Positions 7,501 through 15,315 of a stretch of DNA of 29,856 nucleotides are shown piece after piece. Origin of the DNA: Vulcanimicrobiota bacterium. Its GTDB lineage: Bacteria > Vulcanimicrobiota > Xenobia > Xenobiales > JADMJV01. The stretch is from positions 1 to 29,856 of the forward strand of contig JAHBVR010000034.1 in NCBI GenBank assembly GCA_019637395.1. Reading direction: 5' to 3'. Position 1 is the first letter of the stretch, and each line of letters begins with the position of its first letter. The translations under genes were made by a program, and so were the position numbers. Below the pieces are notes generated by a model that was not told where the DNA came from, did no database searches, and worked only from the letters and a program-made list of their open reading frames with translations.

Positions 7501-10500
7501 CGGCAACTACGGCCGCAACAGGCTCCGGCGTCGGTTCAGCCACAGGCCCGGGCTCGGGCTCCGGTGTCGGTCCGGGTTCGGGTTCGGGTGTTGGTTCGGC
7601 CGCCGAAGTGACTTCGGGAATGGCTTCCGCCTCCACCACGGGCTCCGGTTGGGCCGCCACAGCCGCGGGGGGGTCTTCGCCGCTGAGGCCCAGCAAGTCT
7701 TCAATGCTGGTTTCTTCGACCTGGGGCTCTGTTTTCGGAGTTTCCGCAACCGGCTCATCCTGGGTCAGTCCGAGCAGGTCCTCGATCGAAGTGGTCTCTT
7801 CGGTCACGGGTGCGGGCACGGGGGCCGGAGGCTCTTCGCTACTGGTGAGGCCGAGCAGATCCTCGATGGAGGTCTCTTCCTGAACCGGTTCGGGAACGGG
7901 TGTCGCGACCGGCTCAGGCTCCGGCTGGGGCTCCGGTTCCAAGGGCTCGGCCTCCAAGGGGGCCACCGCGGGCGTGGGGGCCACAGCGGCAACCGGCACC
8001 GGGTTTTCTACGCTATCCGTTTCTTCCGTGTAGCCCAGACCACGTAGAAAATCATTGAGATCATCCTCTTCCTGGGCGACTGCCGGCGGTGCTGCCGCGG
8101 GAGGAGCCACCGGGGCGGGTTCCGGAGTTGGTTCCACGGCGACGGGCTCGGGCTCGGGCGCCGGAGGGGCGGGAGGAGCGGCGGGCTCCTCGGTCACGAA
8201 CAAAGCCGCCAGTTCGTCCTCCTCCTCTGCCTGGACGGCAGGAGTTGGCGAGGGCGGGGGAGGCGGCGGCGGAGAGGCCTCAATTCCCATATCGCCCATC
8301 AGGCTCGAGAGCAAATCGTCGGTGGACAGGTCGTCCTCGGCGGCAGTGCTGGCCGGCACCGGCGCCGGCGTGGGAGCGGCGGGCGGCGGTGTGTGGGCAG
8401 CCTGTGGCTCGGGTTCCGGCTCGGGATCGGCGCTGGCCGAGGAAGGCGGAGGAGGCGGCGGAGCGGCGTTGTCGAGGGAACCGACGCCGAGCAGGGCTTC
8501 CAGATTGCCCAGGGGGTCGTCCTCATGCTCGGTGCTGACCGGGGCCTGAGCAGTGACCTGCGGCGCGACTTCTTGCACGGGCTTGGGTTTGGGGCGGGGA
8601 ATTTCTCTGCCTTCGTAGATGACCTCGAGGCGTTCCATGGCCTCCTTGTGGTCGGGGCGCCTCTCCAGAGCTTCGTTGTAGGCGCGGCCGGCTTTTTCGT
8701 TGTCTCCCAGTTGTTCGTGGATCTGACCAAGATGATAATGATGTTCCGCTTCCTTGGGCTGCTGTTGAGCCAGGCGCTGATACTGGTCGAGAGCATCCGC
8801 GTAGCGCTTGTCCTGCATGAACATGCGGGCCAGGGTGGTCCGCATGAGCACGCTCTCGGGAGAGAGTTGCAGAGCGCGCTTGAGTTCGTCGATGGCCTTG
8901 TTGGTCTGGCCGCCCAGGGCCAGGGCTTCGGCGTACTTGCTGAGGTAGTCCGGATTCTCGCGGTTTTCTTCGAGTTTGCGCTCGAAGAATTGCAGAGCGC
9001 GCTCGGGCTGGTTGAGGGCGATGTAAGCTTCGCCCAGCGAAGCCAGAGACGGCGCGTGGCTCGGCTCCAGCTCCAGGGCCTGTTGGAAGAAATCGACGGC
9101 GATACTGGGCTTGTTGCGGTAACGCAAATAGAGGATGCCCATGCCGTGCAAGCTCGGAATGTGCTTGGAGTCGAGACGCAAGGCTTGCTGGAACGACTCG
9201 AAAGCGTAGTCGAACATTTCCAGTTTGTGGAAGGCTTCGGCCAGCCGGGTGTGGGCGTCCACCGAGTCGGGCGTAATTTCGGTGACTTTGCGGAACATGC
9301 CGATGGCTTCATCGAACTGCCCCATATCCATCATGGCGTCGGCCAACAAGAAGTTGGTTTCCAGGTCGTTGGGATTCAGTTTGATGGCTTCGCGCAGGTG
9401 GGAAATGGCTTCGTCGTTTTGTTCCTGGCCCATGGCGCATTTGGCCAGCACCAGATGGTAAGTGGCGTCTTGCGGCTTGAGATCGACGGCTTTGCGGAAA
9501 GCGTCCAGGGCGCCCCGATGATTTTCCAGCTCCTGACGGACCAGGCCCAGGTTGTAGGCGGCAAAAGCATCCTTAGGACTGAGTTCGGAGGCCTGGCGGT
9601 AGTGCTCTTCGGCCTCCTTGTATTCGTTCTTGCGGTGGTAGGCCTGGGCCAGATAAAAGTGAGCCAGAGGATCGTCGGCCTTCAGTTCGAGAGCCCGCTC
9701 GAAGCTGGTGATGGCTTTGTCGATCTCGCCCAGTTGCAGGGCGATGGTGCCCAGTTCGTAGATGGCGTCTTTGAAGTTCGGGTCTTGCTCGACGGCGCGC
9801 TCGTAGCTCACCAGCGCCAGATCGGGGCGATACAACTCCTTGCAGCACTCGGCCAGCAGCAAATAGCCGCGGGCGTTGTTCTTGTCGAGGTTCAGGCCTT
9901 TCTGAATCTGCTGCATGGCGACCTTGTACTTGGTCTGCTTCATGAGGGTGCGGCCAAAAGCAAAATAGTAAGCGGCCTTGTCCGAGTCGAGTTTGATAGC
10001 CTCTTCCAGATGCTTGATGGCCAGCGTGCTCTGATTCTCGCGTTCATAGACGGTGGCCAGTTGGTAGTGCGAGTCGGCGTAACGGGGATTCGCGTCCACG
10101 GCCATTTTGAAGTGGGTGATGGCCAGCTTGTTCTGATCCAACAGTGAGTAGATTTCACCGCACTGATGGTAGGCCTCGTGCAGACGGGGATTGATGTCCA
10201 GGGCGCGTTTCAAGCTCTGCAGAGACAGTTCCAACAGATTGAAGAACTTGTAGGCCGTGCCCAACTGATAGTGAGCGAAGGCGTTCTTCGGATTGATCAG
10301 AATGGGCTTGGTAAAGTTTTGGATCGAACTGTCGATCTTCTGCTTATACTCGCGCTGGGTGTGGGGATCGGTGGCGAATTTGTTGGCCAGATTGGGATCC
10401 AGGTCGAAGGCGCGGTTCCATTCCGTCAAGGCGCGATCGGGGTCGCCCGCGCGCGCCAGGTGAAATCCGCGATGCAGATGGGCCAGAGAATGGCGCGGTT

Positions 10501-10657
10501 GTAACTTGATGCACTGGTCGTAGCACTTGTTGGACTCGGCTACCTGACCGGCGTTCTCGTAGGCCAAGCCAAGGAGGAAGTGATTTTCCGCATTCTCCGG
10601 CTGGAGTTTTACCAGCGTCGAATACTTCTGTATTTCCTGAGATGCGGGTTCTGCCAT
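4571..10657 (-). CDS. Giant TPR scaffold protein with Pro/Glu-rich linker and repeated acidic motifs
   Basis: The protein has 2028 residues, no signal peptide and no membrane segment, so it is probably cytoplasmic. Residues 1-680 are an almost unbroken array of tetratricopeptide repeats with the usual A-x-Y-x-L-G and A/F-x-x-A-L-x-L-x-P pattern. Residues 685-1055 are a disordered Pro/Glu/Ala linker carrying short acidic-hydrophobic motifs, three of them nearly identical (SIEDLLGL at 930, 957 and 984). Residues 1060-2028 hold a second, more divergent helical-repeat array, interrupted at about 1696-1752 by a Glu/Lys/Pro/Val repeat tract. TPR arrays bind other proteins; no enzyme motif is visible. 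The start at 10657 lacks a clear Shine-Dalgarno. The M20 gene follows 8 nt after its stop. Function unknown; a scaffold role is inferred. Confidence 0.88.
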   Translation of the reverse strand: MAEPASQEIQKYSTLVKLQPENAENHFLLGLAYENAGQVAESNKCYDQCIKLQPRHSLAHLHRGFHLARAGDPDRALTEWNRAFDLDPNLANKFATDPHTQREYKQKIDSSIQNFTKPILINPKNAFAHYQLGTAYKFFNLLELSLQSLKRALDINPRLHEAYHQCGEIYSLLDQNKLAITHFKMAVDANPRYADSHYQLATVYERENQSTLAIKHLEEAIKLDSDKAAYYFAFGRTLMKQTKYKVAMQQIQKGLNLDKNNARGYLLLAECCKELYRPDLALVSYERAVEQDPNFKDAIYELGTIALQLGEIDKAITSFERALELKADDPLAHFYLAQAYHRKNEYKEAEEHYRQASELSPKDAFAAYNLGLVRQELENHRGALDAFRKAVDLKPQDATYHLVLAKCAMGQEQNDEAISHLREAIKLNPNDLETNFLLADAMMDMGQFDEAIGMFRKVTEITPDSVDAHTRLAEAFHKLEMFDYAFESFQQALRLDSKHIPSLHGMGILYLRYRNKPSIAVDFFQQALELEPSHAPSLASLGEAYIALNQPERALQFFERKLEENRENPDYLSKYAEALALGGQTNKAIDELKRALQLSPESVLMRTTLARMFMQDKRYADALDQYQRLAQQQPKEAEHHYHLGQIHEQLGDNEKAGRAYNEALERRPDHKEAMERLEVIYEGREIPRPKPKPVQEVAPQVTAQAPVSTEHEDDPLGNLEALLGVGSLDNAAPPPPPPSSASADPEPEPEPQAAHTPPPAAPTPAPVPASTAAEDDLSTDDLLSSLMGDMGIEASPPPPPPPSPTPAVQAEEEDELAALFVTEEPAAPPAPPAPEPEPVAVEPTPEPAPVAPPAAAPPAVAQEEDDLNDFLRGLGYTEETDSVENPVPVAAVAPTPAVAPLEAEPLEPEPQPEPEPVATPVPEPVQEETSIEDLLGLTSSEEPPAPVPAPVTEETTSIEDLLGLTQDEPVAETPKTEPQVEETSIEDLLGLSGEDPPAAVAAQPEPVVEAEAIPEVTSAAEPTPEPEPGPTPEPEPGPVAEPTPEPVAAVVAVEAKTFEDLSEDLEDIVDFIEIGKLDKAKTKLEKLLKSNPGHPDVLNLLAKVAGNGDNWADAAQWLEQELESRPSDAAFEQLSDAYLKLNQDDQLQATYKRWHAFNPQAERAQGAAAAPAYKEFEANGQWAEALAALTEAEADERERLFQSWRAQLEEKQDYEEALAVSQRQSEDLGQDLSEERLRLFGAWAGKEESASRWESAAKIYQQQLSQGLSSQSAVENLERVYGAWSQESLQQGDFEQAIQVWDKARELTELQSTAGEKIATLYLEWGQALRSSHDYASAITVLEQGRVIADTPAMQAEMGQTFQDWSAHWEREGDFEQAIDCLKRQSAAVGASDALNQQMIQLYKTWAQFLLEDGQKEAADEVYARLQGDFPDAEIPKSDAWTGHQANLQELRAAQDFATALAIVDGFLAENPDHAEAAQMRTELHGESLRALREKGEWEAWTAALGESDAEEAKLGFAQRSESLTEAAALDWAGHWQKWDATAAQAFREQTARAWVSSLPGGEAVAKAEELGLDDLKPGLLEAWTQQELAGKDYEAALSKLPASEHPRVYEAWSQALEDEGDYEDSINVLNRWLSAHPEADAPQQKLISSYKTWAEGLADDHRETAVAILEQLLAADFALIGQPEQRQPVQALLDSWKTPAEEPKAEEPPVEEAKVEETPVEEVKAEEPVVEETKVEAPAEEIKAEEAPAATGDWAALSAKQKAGDWEGALAEAAALQTSAPDANAYAGILLAHADHLMDEKKSASEIFDQLKALEGLSAESQEKLEKGQLRAKVEEALLGDDDRAEDILREMMSQDPSNDTYHNALYRLHSNSSMSGRRLVDFYRDLQKSYPNEPSFLLQLARAYCNASKDTLAVVQFRKLVQIAPQASYYVELAQTYVRLNKGGDAQKAIQSALELDPSLPAALLGEVLVLIQQKDLEGAKARAEAARPNVANDAAAAWLDNVIAALKESDTGPDEAILAQMPNLL
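5400..5570 (-). repeat. Coding repeat: Glu/Val/Pro/Lys tract in the TPR protein
   Basis: About 57 residues repeat a VEE(x)KxEE(x)P pattern (for example KAEEPPVEEAKVEETPVEE). It separates two helical-repeat blocks. It is low-complexity coding sequence, prone to length change. Confidence 0.7.
7492..8602 (-). repeat. Coding repeat: Pro/Glu-rich linker with SIEDLLGL-type motifs
   Basis: The tract codes for residues 685-1055 of the TPR protein. Short motifs recur: DDPLGNLEALLG (713-724), STDDLLSSLMG (778-788), EEDELAALFV (812-821), EEDDLNDFLRGLG (863-875), and SIEDLLGL three times (930-937, 957-964, 984-991). Proline-rich spacers separate them. Confidence 0.85.
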
Positions 10658-10809
10658 TCGGCTAGGTTGGCCTTTCCATCGACTGCGTCCTCCGTGTTCC
10701 AGGTCCGGCGGAGGCCCTCCTTCCCAGGATGGTCCTTGGGGGGATTTCTTGTGGGAGGGTGCGTCCTGACAGAGCAGGATTCCTGGCCGGGGGAGGCAAG
10801 TCGGAAGCG

Positions 10810-11352
10810 ATGATCGCTACGTCCCGTCTACACTTATGGAGCCTCGAGCGCCATGATTTGATGAAGAATTATCACTGGGCCAATCAGCGTCAACTGATCC
10901 GCTGGACGGGCATGCATCCCTTTCCCAAGACCGCTGGAGAGCTGGAGCGCTGGTTCGAGAATTTGTCCGGCCGCCAGGACATGAAAATTTTCGCTATCAA
11001 AACGAAGGATAGTGAGTATGTCGGCAACATCGAGCTGCGCGACATCGATTGGCTGACGGGCAAGGCGGAAGTGGGCATTTTTCTGGCCGAGCCCGAGGCG
11101 CGCGGCCTGGGTTTGGGGCGGGAGGCTCTGCGCGGGCTGGTGGACTTTGCTTTTCTGGATCTGCGGATGCACCGACTTTATGCCAAAATATTGGAAACCA
11201 ACTCGGCCGCCCAGAAAGCTTTTGAGTCTTGCGATTTCGAGCTGGAAGGCCGCGAACGCCAGGCCCACTACGACCAGGGCCGTCATTGGGACGTGTTGGC
11301 TTATGGACTGCTAGAACCGGATTGGAAGAAAAAACGCCATGCGACCCATTGA
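10810..11352 (+). CDS. GNAT acetyltransferase, RimJ/RimL-like
   Basis: This 180-aa protein has the GNAT fold. Features are RLHLWSLERHD (6-16), the strand pair FAIKTKDSEYVGNIELRDID (61-80), EVGIFLAEPEARGLGLGREAL (87-107) with the acetyl-CoA pyrophosphate loop R98-G-L-G-L-G, and the late LETNSAAQKAFES (128-140) with a conserved Asn. Such enzymes acetylate protein N termini or small amines; the substrate here is unknown. I start at ATG 10810, preceded by GGGGGAGG at 10790-10797 and GGAAG just upstream; the frame is open to 10729 but those residues do not fit the family. The first gene of the + operon, it overlaps mtnA by 14 nt and is divergent from the TPR gene. Confidence 0.88.
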   Translation: MIATSRLHLWSLERHDLMKNYHWANQRQLIRWTGMHPFPKTAGELERWFENLSGRQDMKIFAIKTKDSEYVGNIELRDIDWLTGKAEVGIFLAEPEARGLGLGREALRGLVDFAFLDLRMHRLYAKILETNSAAQKAFESCDFELEGRERQAHYDQGRHWDVLAYGLLEPDWKKKRHATH

Positions 11353-12325
11353 ATGGACCGGCCAGGGGGCCCGCCTTATCGATCAGCGACTGCTGCCGGA
11401 GCGGGAGGTCTGGGTGGACTGCCACCGCCTGGAAGACTTTGAGAGGGCTATTCGCGATATGTTGATCCGGGGAGCACCGGCCATCGGCATCTGCGCCGCC
11501 TATGGCCTGGCCGCCGCCTCTCTGCGCGGGGAGGACCTGGATCAAGCGGCCGCTCGCCTGGCCGCCACCCGCCCCACCGCCGTCAATCTTTTCTGGGCCA
11601 TCGATCGCATGCTCAAGGCGCGCCAGGGTGACCTGGTCAGGGAGGCCATCGCCATTCACGAAGAGGATGTGGCCATGTGCAAGGCCATGGGCGAGCACGG
11701 GGCCGATTTATTTCAGGCCAGACAACGCATTCTCACTCATTGTAACGCGGGGGCTCTGGCTACCGGCGACTATGGAACGGCCCTGGGAGTGATTCGCAGT
11801 TTGAAGAAGCGCGAGCGGATCGAATGGGTCTGGGTCGACGAAACCCGTCCCTATTGGCAGGGAGCTCGTCTGACCGCCTACGAACTGCACCGCGACGGGA
11901 TTCCAGTTAAACTGATTTGCGACAACATGGCCGGCCACTTCATGCAGCGTAAGCAGGTCGACGCGGTCATCACCGGGGCCGATCGCATCACCGCCCGGGG
12001 CGACGTAGCCAACAAGATCGGCACCTCCACCCTGGCCGTCCTGTGCAAAGAATACGGCATCCCCTTTTACGTGGCCGCCCCCTGGTCGACCGTGGACATG
12101 CAAATGCAGTCCGGCTGGGACATCCCTATCGAGGAGCGCTCGCCTCAGGAAGTAACTCATTTTCGAGGGCAGGCGGTGGCTCCCGAGGGCATAGGGGTCG
12201 CCAATCCTGCCTTCGACGTGACCTTCCATCCCTACATTACGGCCATCATCACCGAACGCGGGGTGCTCCGGCCGCCGTTCGCCGAAAGTATCTCTCTCGC
12301 CAATGCCCCCCACCAAAACGTCTAA
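11339..12325 (+). CDS. mtnA: S-methyl-5-thioribose-1-phosphate isomerase
   Basis: MtnA converts methylthioribose-1-phosphate into methylthioribulose-1-phosphate in the methionine salvage pathway, in the cytoplasm. The 328-aa product shows RGAPAIGICAAYGLA (44-58), THCNAGALATGDYGTALG (133-150) with the catalytic Cys135, DETRPYWQGARLTAYEL (167-183), and TGADRITARGDVANKIGT (212-229) with the catalytic Asp214. Length and motif spacing match the bacterial aMTNA type rather than eIF2B subunits. It overlaps the GNAT gene by 14 nt and holA by 23 nt. No other salvage gene is in the window. Confidence 0.96.
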   Translation: MRPIEWTGQGARLIDQRLLPEREVWVDCHRLEDFERAIRDMLIRGAPAIGICAAYGLAAASLRGEDLDQAAARLAATRPTAVNLFWAIDRMLKARQGDLVREAIAIHEEDVAMCKAMGEHGADLFQARQRILTHCNAGALATGDYGTALGVIRSLKKRERIEWVWVDETRPYWQGARLTAYELHRDGIPVKLICDNMAGHFMQRKQVDAVITGADRITARGDVANKIGTSTLAVLCKEYGIPFYVAAPWSTVDMQMQSGWDIPIEERSPQEVTHFRGQAVAPEGIGVANPAFDVTFHPYITAIITERGVLRPPFAESISLANAPHQNV

Positions 12326-13340
12326 ACCGGCCTCGAACGTGCTGGAGTGGCTGAGTCAGCCGCTGGGCCAGCCCTGGGCGCTTTACTGGCTCAACGGCGC
12401 CGAAGATTATTTACGTGAGCAGGTTCAGCGTAAGTTGCGCCGCGAGGTGCTCGACGAGGGCTTCGCCGAGTTCAACCACCAGGTTTTGCGTCTGAGCGCC
12501 TCGAGCAAGCCGGCCACTATTCTGGACGCGCTTTCGGAACTGCCGATGATGACCGACCGGCGCTTGTTGGAACTACAGAACGTCCACGAACTGCCCGCCA
12601 AGATGGCCGACGAGCTGAGCAAGATGCTGCAGCGGGAGGCTCTGCATCCGGGCTTGATCGTGGTCCTGGTGGGCGATACCCCCAAGACCAAATCGGGTCT
12701 GTGGGACTATCTGCGGCACAAGGCCCAGGTGTTGACCTGTGATTTGGAAGCCAGGCAGCGCGGGGATTTCGTCGCCTATTGCTGCGCCCGGCAGAAGCTG
12801 GAGCTGACCCCGCAGCAGCGGCAGGTGGTGGCCGAGCGCACGGCCGGCAGTCTGCGTCTGATTACCTCGGCCATCGAACGGCTGGCTCTTTTTGCCGGCG
12901 AATCTGGCCAGGTCAGCCAGGCGGAGCTGGATCAGTTGGTCCACGACAGCGCCGAGGTGCAGACCTGGAAACTCACCGCTGCCATAGGCGAAGCCAACAC
13001 TCGTAAAGCCTACGCCCTGCTGGAGCGCCTGCTCAAGCAGGAGGCGGCTCAGTCCTTGCTCTCCTATCTGAACAGCTATCTGCTGGGTCTGGTGCAGGTT
13101 TTGCAGTTGCGACCGCGCTTTAAGACGGCCGCCGCCATCGCCAAAGAGCTGCCGCGCCGCAGCGAGTTTCAGATCAAGAAAAGTTTAGAGGAGCTCGGCA
13201 GTTGGAACGAGACGGATTTGGGTAACGCTTTTGAACGGTTGGCCCGGGCCGACTTTCGAATGAAGACAGGATCGGATCCCTTGTTGGTCATGCAGTTGTT
13301 GATTCTCCAGTTATGCCATCGGTCGGGGGCGCGCCGATGA
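12303..13340 (+). CDS. holA: DNA polymerase III delta subunit
   Basis: HolA opens the sliding clamp as part of the clamp loader. The 345-aa product has the degenerate AAA+ N-terminal region YWLNGAEDYLREQVQRKL (28-45), the second strand PMMTDRRLLELQNVHELP (81-98), and GLIVVLVGDTPKTKSGLW. The C-terminal helical collar domain starts near residue 215 with VQTWKLTAAIGEANTRKAYALLERLLKQ. Sequence similarity in this family is weak, but the segment order and length are typical. ATG 12303 lies inside the 3' end of mtnA, and its stop overlaps the next start as ATGA. Confidence 0.9.
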   Translation: MPPTKTSKPASNVLEWLSQPLGQPWALYWLNGAEDYLREQVQRKLRREVLDEGFAEFNHQVLRLSASSKPATILDALSELPMMTDRRLLELQNVHELPAKMADELSKMLQREALHPGLIVVLVGDTPKTKSGLWDYLRHKAQVLTCDLEARQRGDFVAYCCARQKLELTPQQRQVVAERTAGSLRLITSAIERLALFAGESGQVSQAELDQLVHDSAEVQTWKLTAAIGEANTRKAYALLERLLKQEAAQSLLSYLNSYLLGLVQVLQLRPRFKTAAAIAKELPRRSEFQIKKSLEELGSWNETDLGNAFERLARADFRMKTGSDPLLVMQLLILQLCHRSGARR

Positions 13341-14380
13341 AACTGTCCGACGCACTCCGGCTGATTTTCAGCCTGGCCGTGGCTTCTTGGGCCATTAACT
13401 GGGTGCTGGCTTCGGCCGGCGCCAATTTGACTCACGAGTTTACCACCATGAACTGGGGTTGGATTGCGGCCGGCCTGGTTCTTACCGCGCTCGGAACCGC
13501 GTTGGCCAGTTACCGCTGGAGCACTTTGCTGGCCCTCCAGGAAGTCAAAATTACTCAGTGGGACGCCTTCCGCCTGACCATGATCGGCATTTTCTTCAAC
13601 CTTTTTGGCTTCGGGGGCGTGGGCGGCGACGTCTTCAAAATGTACTATGTCCAGGCCCAGGCCGGCAATCGACGAGAAGAAGCGATCCTTTCTATCGTCG
13701 TCGATCGCGTTGTCGGACTGCTCGGTCTTTTTGTGGTGGCGTTGTTGACTTTGCCTTTTGTGTGGTCGGAGCTGATGACCGCCGATCCCAAGATTCAATC
13801 CATGGTCGGGTTCGTGATCTTGATCAGCGTGGTGGGCGGTGGCGGTGTGGTTCTGGTGTTGAGTCGTGACTATTGGCTGCCCGAATCCCTCAAAGAGAGC
13901 ATCAAGAGGGCCGGCCGTAAGTTTCCGGCCAAGCTGGTCGGCCTGTTCCTCCGACTGGTTCGCAGTGTCGACCTTTATCGGAGTCACCTTCCGACTGTGT
14001 TACGAGCTCTGGCGCTCTCGGCTTTTATGCATTCCTTGGCCACTCTGAATGTAATTTGCATCGGTAAGTCGTTCCACATTGAGGGGCTTGCCATGCGGCA
14101 TTACTTTCTGGCCGTGCAGGTGGCCAACACTATCTCGGCCGTGCCCATCACTCCTGGCGGTTTGGGAAGTCGCGACCTGGTGATCCAGCAGTTGTTCAAA
14201 TTTGCCGGAGCCGACCCGCGCGCCAATCTGATTCCTTTCGGTCTAAGCATGATGCTCGTGTTCTGGAGCGTGATCGGTGGTATCTTTTTTATATTCGCCA
14301 AACGAAGCGGTGGCATAGGAGGTAGTAGCAGTGAAGAAGTCGGTTTTACTCCTGATAGCAGTGTTGGTGATGGGCTGTAG
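13337..14380 (+). CDS. Membrane protein, lysylphosphatidylglycerol synthase TM region / UPF0104 family
   Basis: This 347-aa integral membrane protein has about seven or eight helices. Diagnostic segments are YRWSTLLALQ, the loop NLFGFGGVGGDVFKMYYV with the conserved GG-D-x-x-K pattern, the following helix with SIVVDRVVGLLGLF, and the late FLAVQVANTISAVPITPGGLGSRDLV. The family holds the flippase part of MprF and AglD-like proteins, and many members are lipid or glycolipid transporters. No catalytic aminoacyl-transfer domain is attached. ATG 13337 overlaps the holA stop by 4 nt. The last 50 nt are shared with the BON lipoprotein gene in another frame. Confidence 0.88.
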   Translation: MKLSDALRLIFSLAVASWAINWVLASAGANLTHEFTTMNWGWIAAGLVLTALGTALASYRWSTLLALQEVKITQWDAFRLTMIGIFFNLFGFGGVGGDVFKMYYVQAQAGNRREEAILSIVVDRVVGLLGLFVVALLTLPFVWSELMTADPKIQSMVGFVILISVVGGGGVVLVLSRDYWLPESLKESIKRAGRKFPAKLVGLFLRLVRSVDLYRSHLPTVLRALALSAFMHSLATLNVICIGKSFHIEGLAMRHYFLAVQVANTISAVPITPGGLGSRDLVIQQLFKFAGADPRANLIPFGLSMMLVFWSVIGGIFFIFAKRSGGIGGSSSEEVGFTPDSSVGDGL

Positions 14381-14648
14381 CGGTCCGACGGAACCGCCAC
14401 CGACCTCCATTCAACCCATCGACTCGGCCAAAGTGCAGGCGGCCAAAATCAATCTCTCCACCGACACCGAGCTGGCTCCTTGCAACATTCAGGTGAGCGC
14501 CGAGAACGACATGCTCGTGCTGAAAGGTGGCGTGCCCAGCCAGGCCGGCAAAGACCGCGCCGAAACTTTGGTGAAAAAGGTGGAAGGCATCAAGAAAGTG
14601 GCCAACCATCTGGAAGTGCAGCCCAACACCGCTCAGACGCCCCTATAG
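14331..14648 (+). CDS. BON-domain lipoprotein
   Basis: The 105-aa product starts with a lipoprotein signal, MKKSVLLLIAVLVMGCSG, whose lipobox LVMGC places the lipidated Cys at residue 16. A single BON domain follows at about 35-98: AAKINLSTDTELAPCNIQVS, then LVLKGGVPSQAGKDRAETLV and IKKVANHLEV. BON domains are thought to bind lipid or envelope surfaces. The GTG start at 14331 has a perfect AGGAGG 8 nt upstream. It overlaps the membrane-protein gene by 50 nt, suggesting coupled expression of two envelope proteins. It converges on the prepilin-like gene with a 6-nt overlap. Confidence 0.88.
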   Translation: MKKSVLLLIAVLVMGCSGPTEPPPTSIQPIDSAKVQAAKINLSTDTELAPCNIQVSAENDMLVLKGGVPSQAGKDRAETLVKKVEGIKKVANHLEVQPNTAQTPL

Positions 14649-15257
14649 GCGTAGTTCTTTGACCTTGCCCACCCGGCTGATCTCGATCTGACGTTTGTAA
14701 ACGCCGTTATCCAGAGTAATGCGGGCCGGTTCGGTATCGAGCGGCAAAGCCACCGTACCATCGGGATTGAACGGAATGGTGAAGAGGCGTTGAAAGGCTC
14801 CGGTGCCTCCCTGATCCACGCCAAACTCGATGACCAGTCCGGAGTCCCCGGCAATGCCGCTCACGACCGGCACGTCGGGCAGATTGGTGGCGGTGATTTT
14901 CAGCTTGATCAGAGTGTCATCGAGCAGATAGGCCTGCTTCACCTGGCGCAAGCCGCCCGCCAAAGGGTCATTGGAACACTGGTAGATGCGCAGTTTGGCG
15001 GTTCCCTGGACGTTGTTCACGGTGGCGGCGGTCAGAGGATTGGCGGCCAGCTCAATCCCTCCGCGCATCTGAACCTGACCCGCACTGCGCGCCAATTGTT
15101 GCGTGTTGGTGATCTCGGCGGTCAGGCGCGCGCTGGCCTGCACCATATTGAGATTGGCGCGATAGCGCGAGTAGGCTCCGGCCAGCAAAGTGGCCAGAAG
15201 CGCCAGAATGGTGCATACCACCATAATTTCGATCAGCGTAAAAGCCCGTTTGCGCAT
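14643..15257 (-). CDS. Type IV prepilin-like protein (GspH / pseudopilin type)
   Basis: The 204-aa product begins MRKRAFTLIEIMVVCTILAL, a class III signal: cleavage after Ala5, then Phe at +1 and Glu at +5 (FTLIE), with a hydrophobic helix running to about residue 27. This is the mark of pilins and type II secretion pseudopilins. The rest is a soluble globular domain with no recognised motif. The frame is open to 15350, but only the start at ATG 15257 puts the pilin motif at the N terminus. It stands alone, with no pilus assembly gene nearby, so it probably joins a machine encoded elsewhere. It is divergent from manA with a 58-nt gap. Confidence 0.9.
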   Translation of the reverse strand: MRKRAFTLIEIMVVCTILALLATLLAGAYSRYRANLNMVQASARLTAEITNTQQLARSAGQVQMRGGIELAANPLTAATVNNVQGTAKLRIYQCSNDPLAGGLRQVKQAYLLDDTLIKLKITATNLPDVPVVSGIAGDSGLVIEFGVDQGGTGAFQRLFTIPFNPDGTVALPLDTEPARITLDNGVYKRQIEISRVGKVKELRL

Positions 15258-15315
15258 AGTTGCTTCTGTTCTCTCCCAGGCAGGGGATGCCTGCGCCGCG
15301 CCAAACTCGCCGCCC

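Noticed and set aside
7022-8047. 341-aa plus-strand open frame opposite the Pro/Glu linker
   Set aside because: Gly/Phe-rich antisense of the low-complexity linker; no start signals.
8393-10147. 584-aa open frame on the plus strand, antisense to the TPR gene
   Set aside because: It mirrors the TPR codons in a GC-rich region; no ribosome site and no family pattern.
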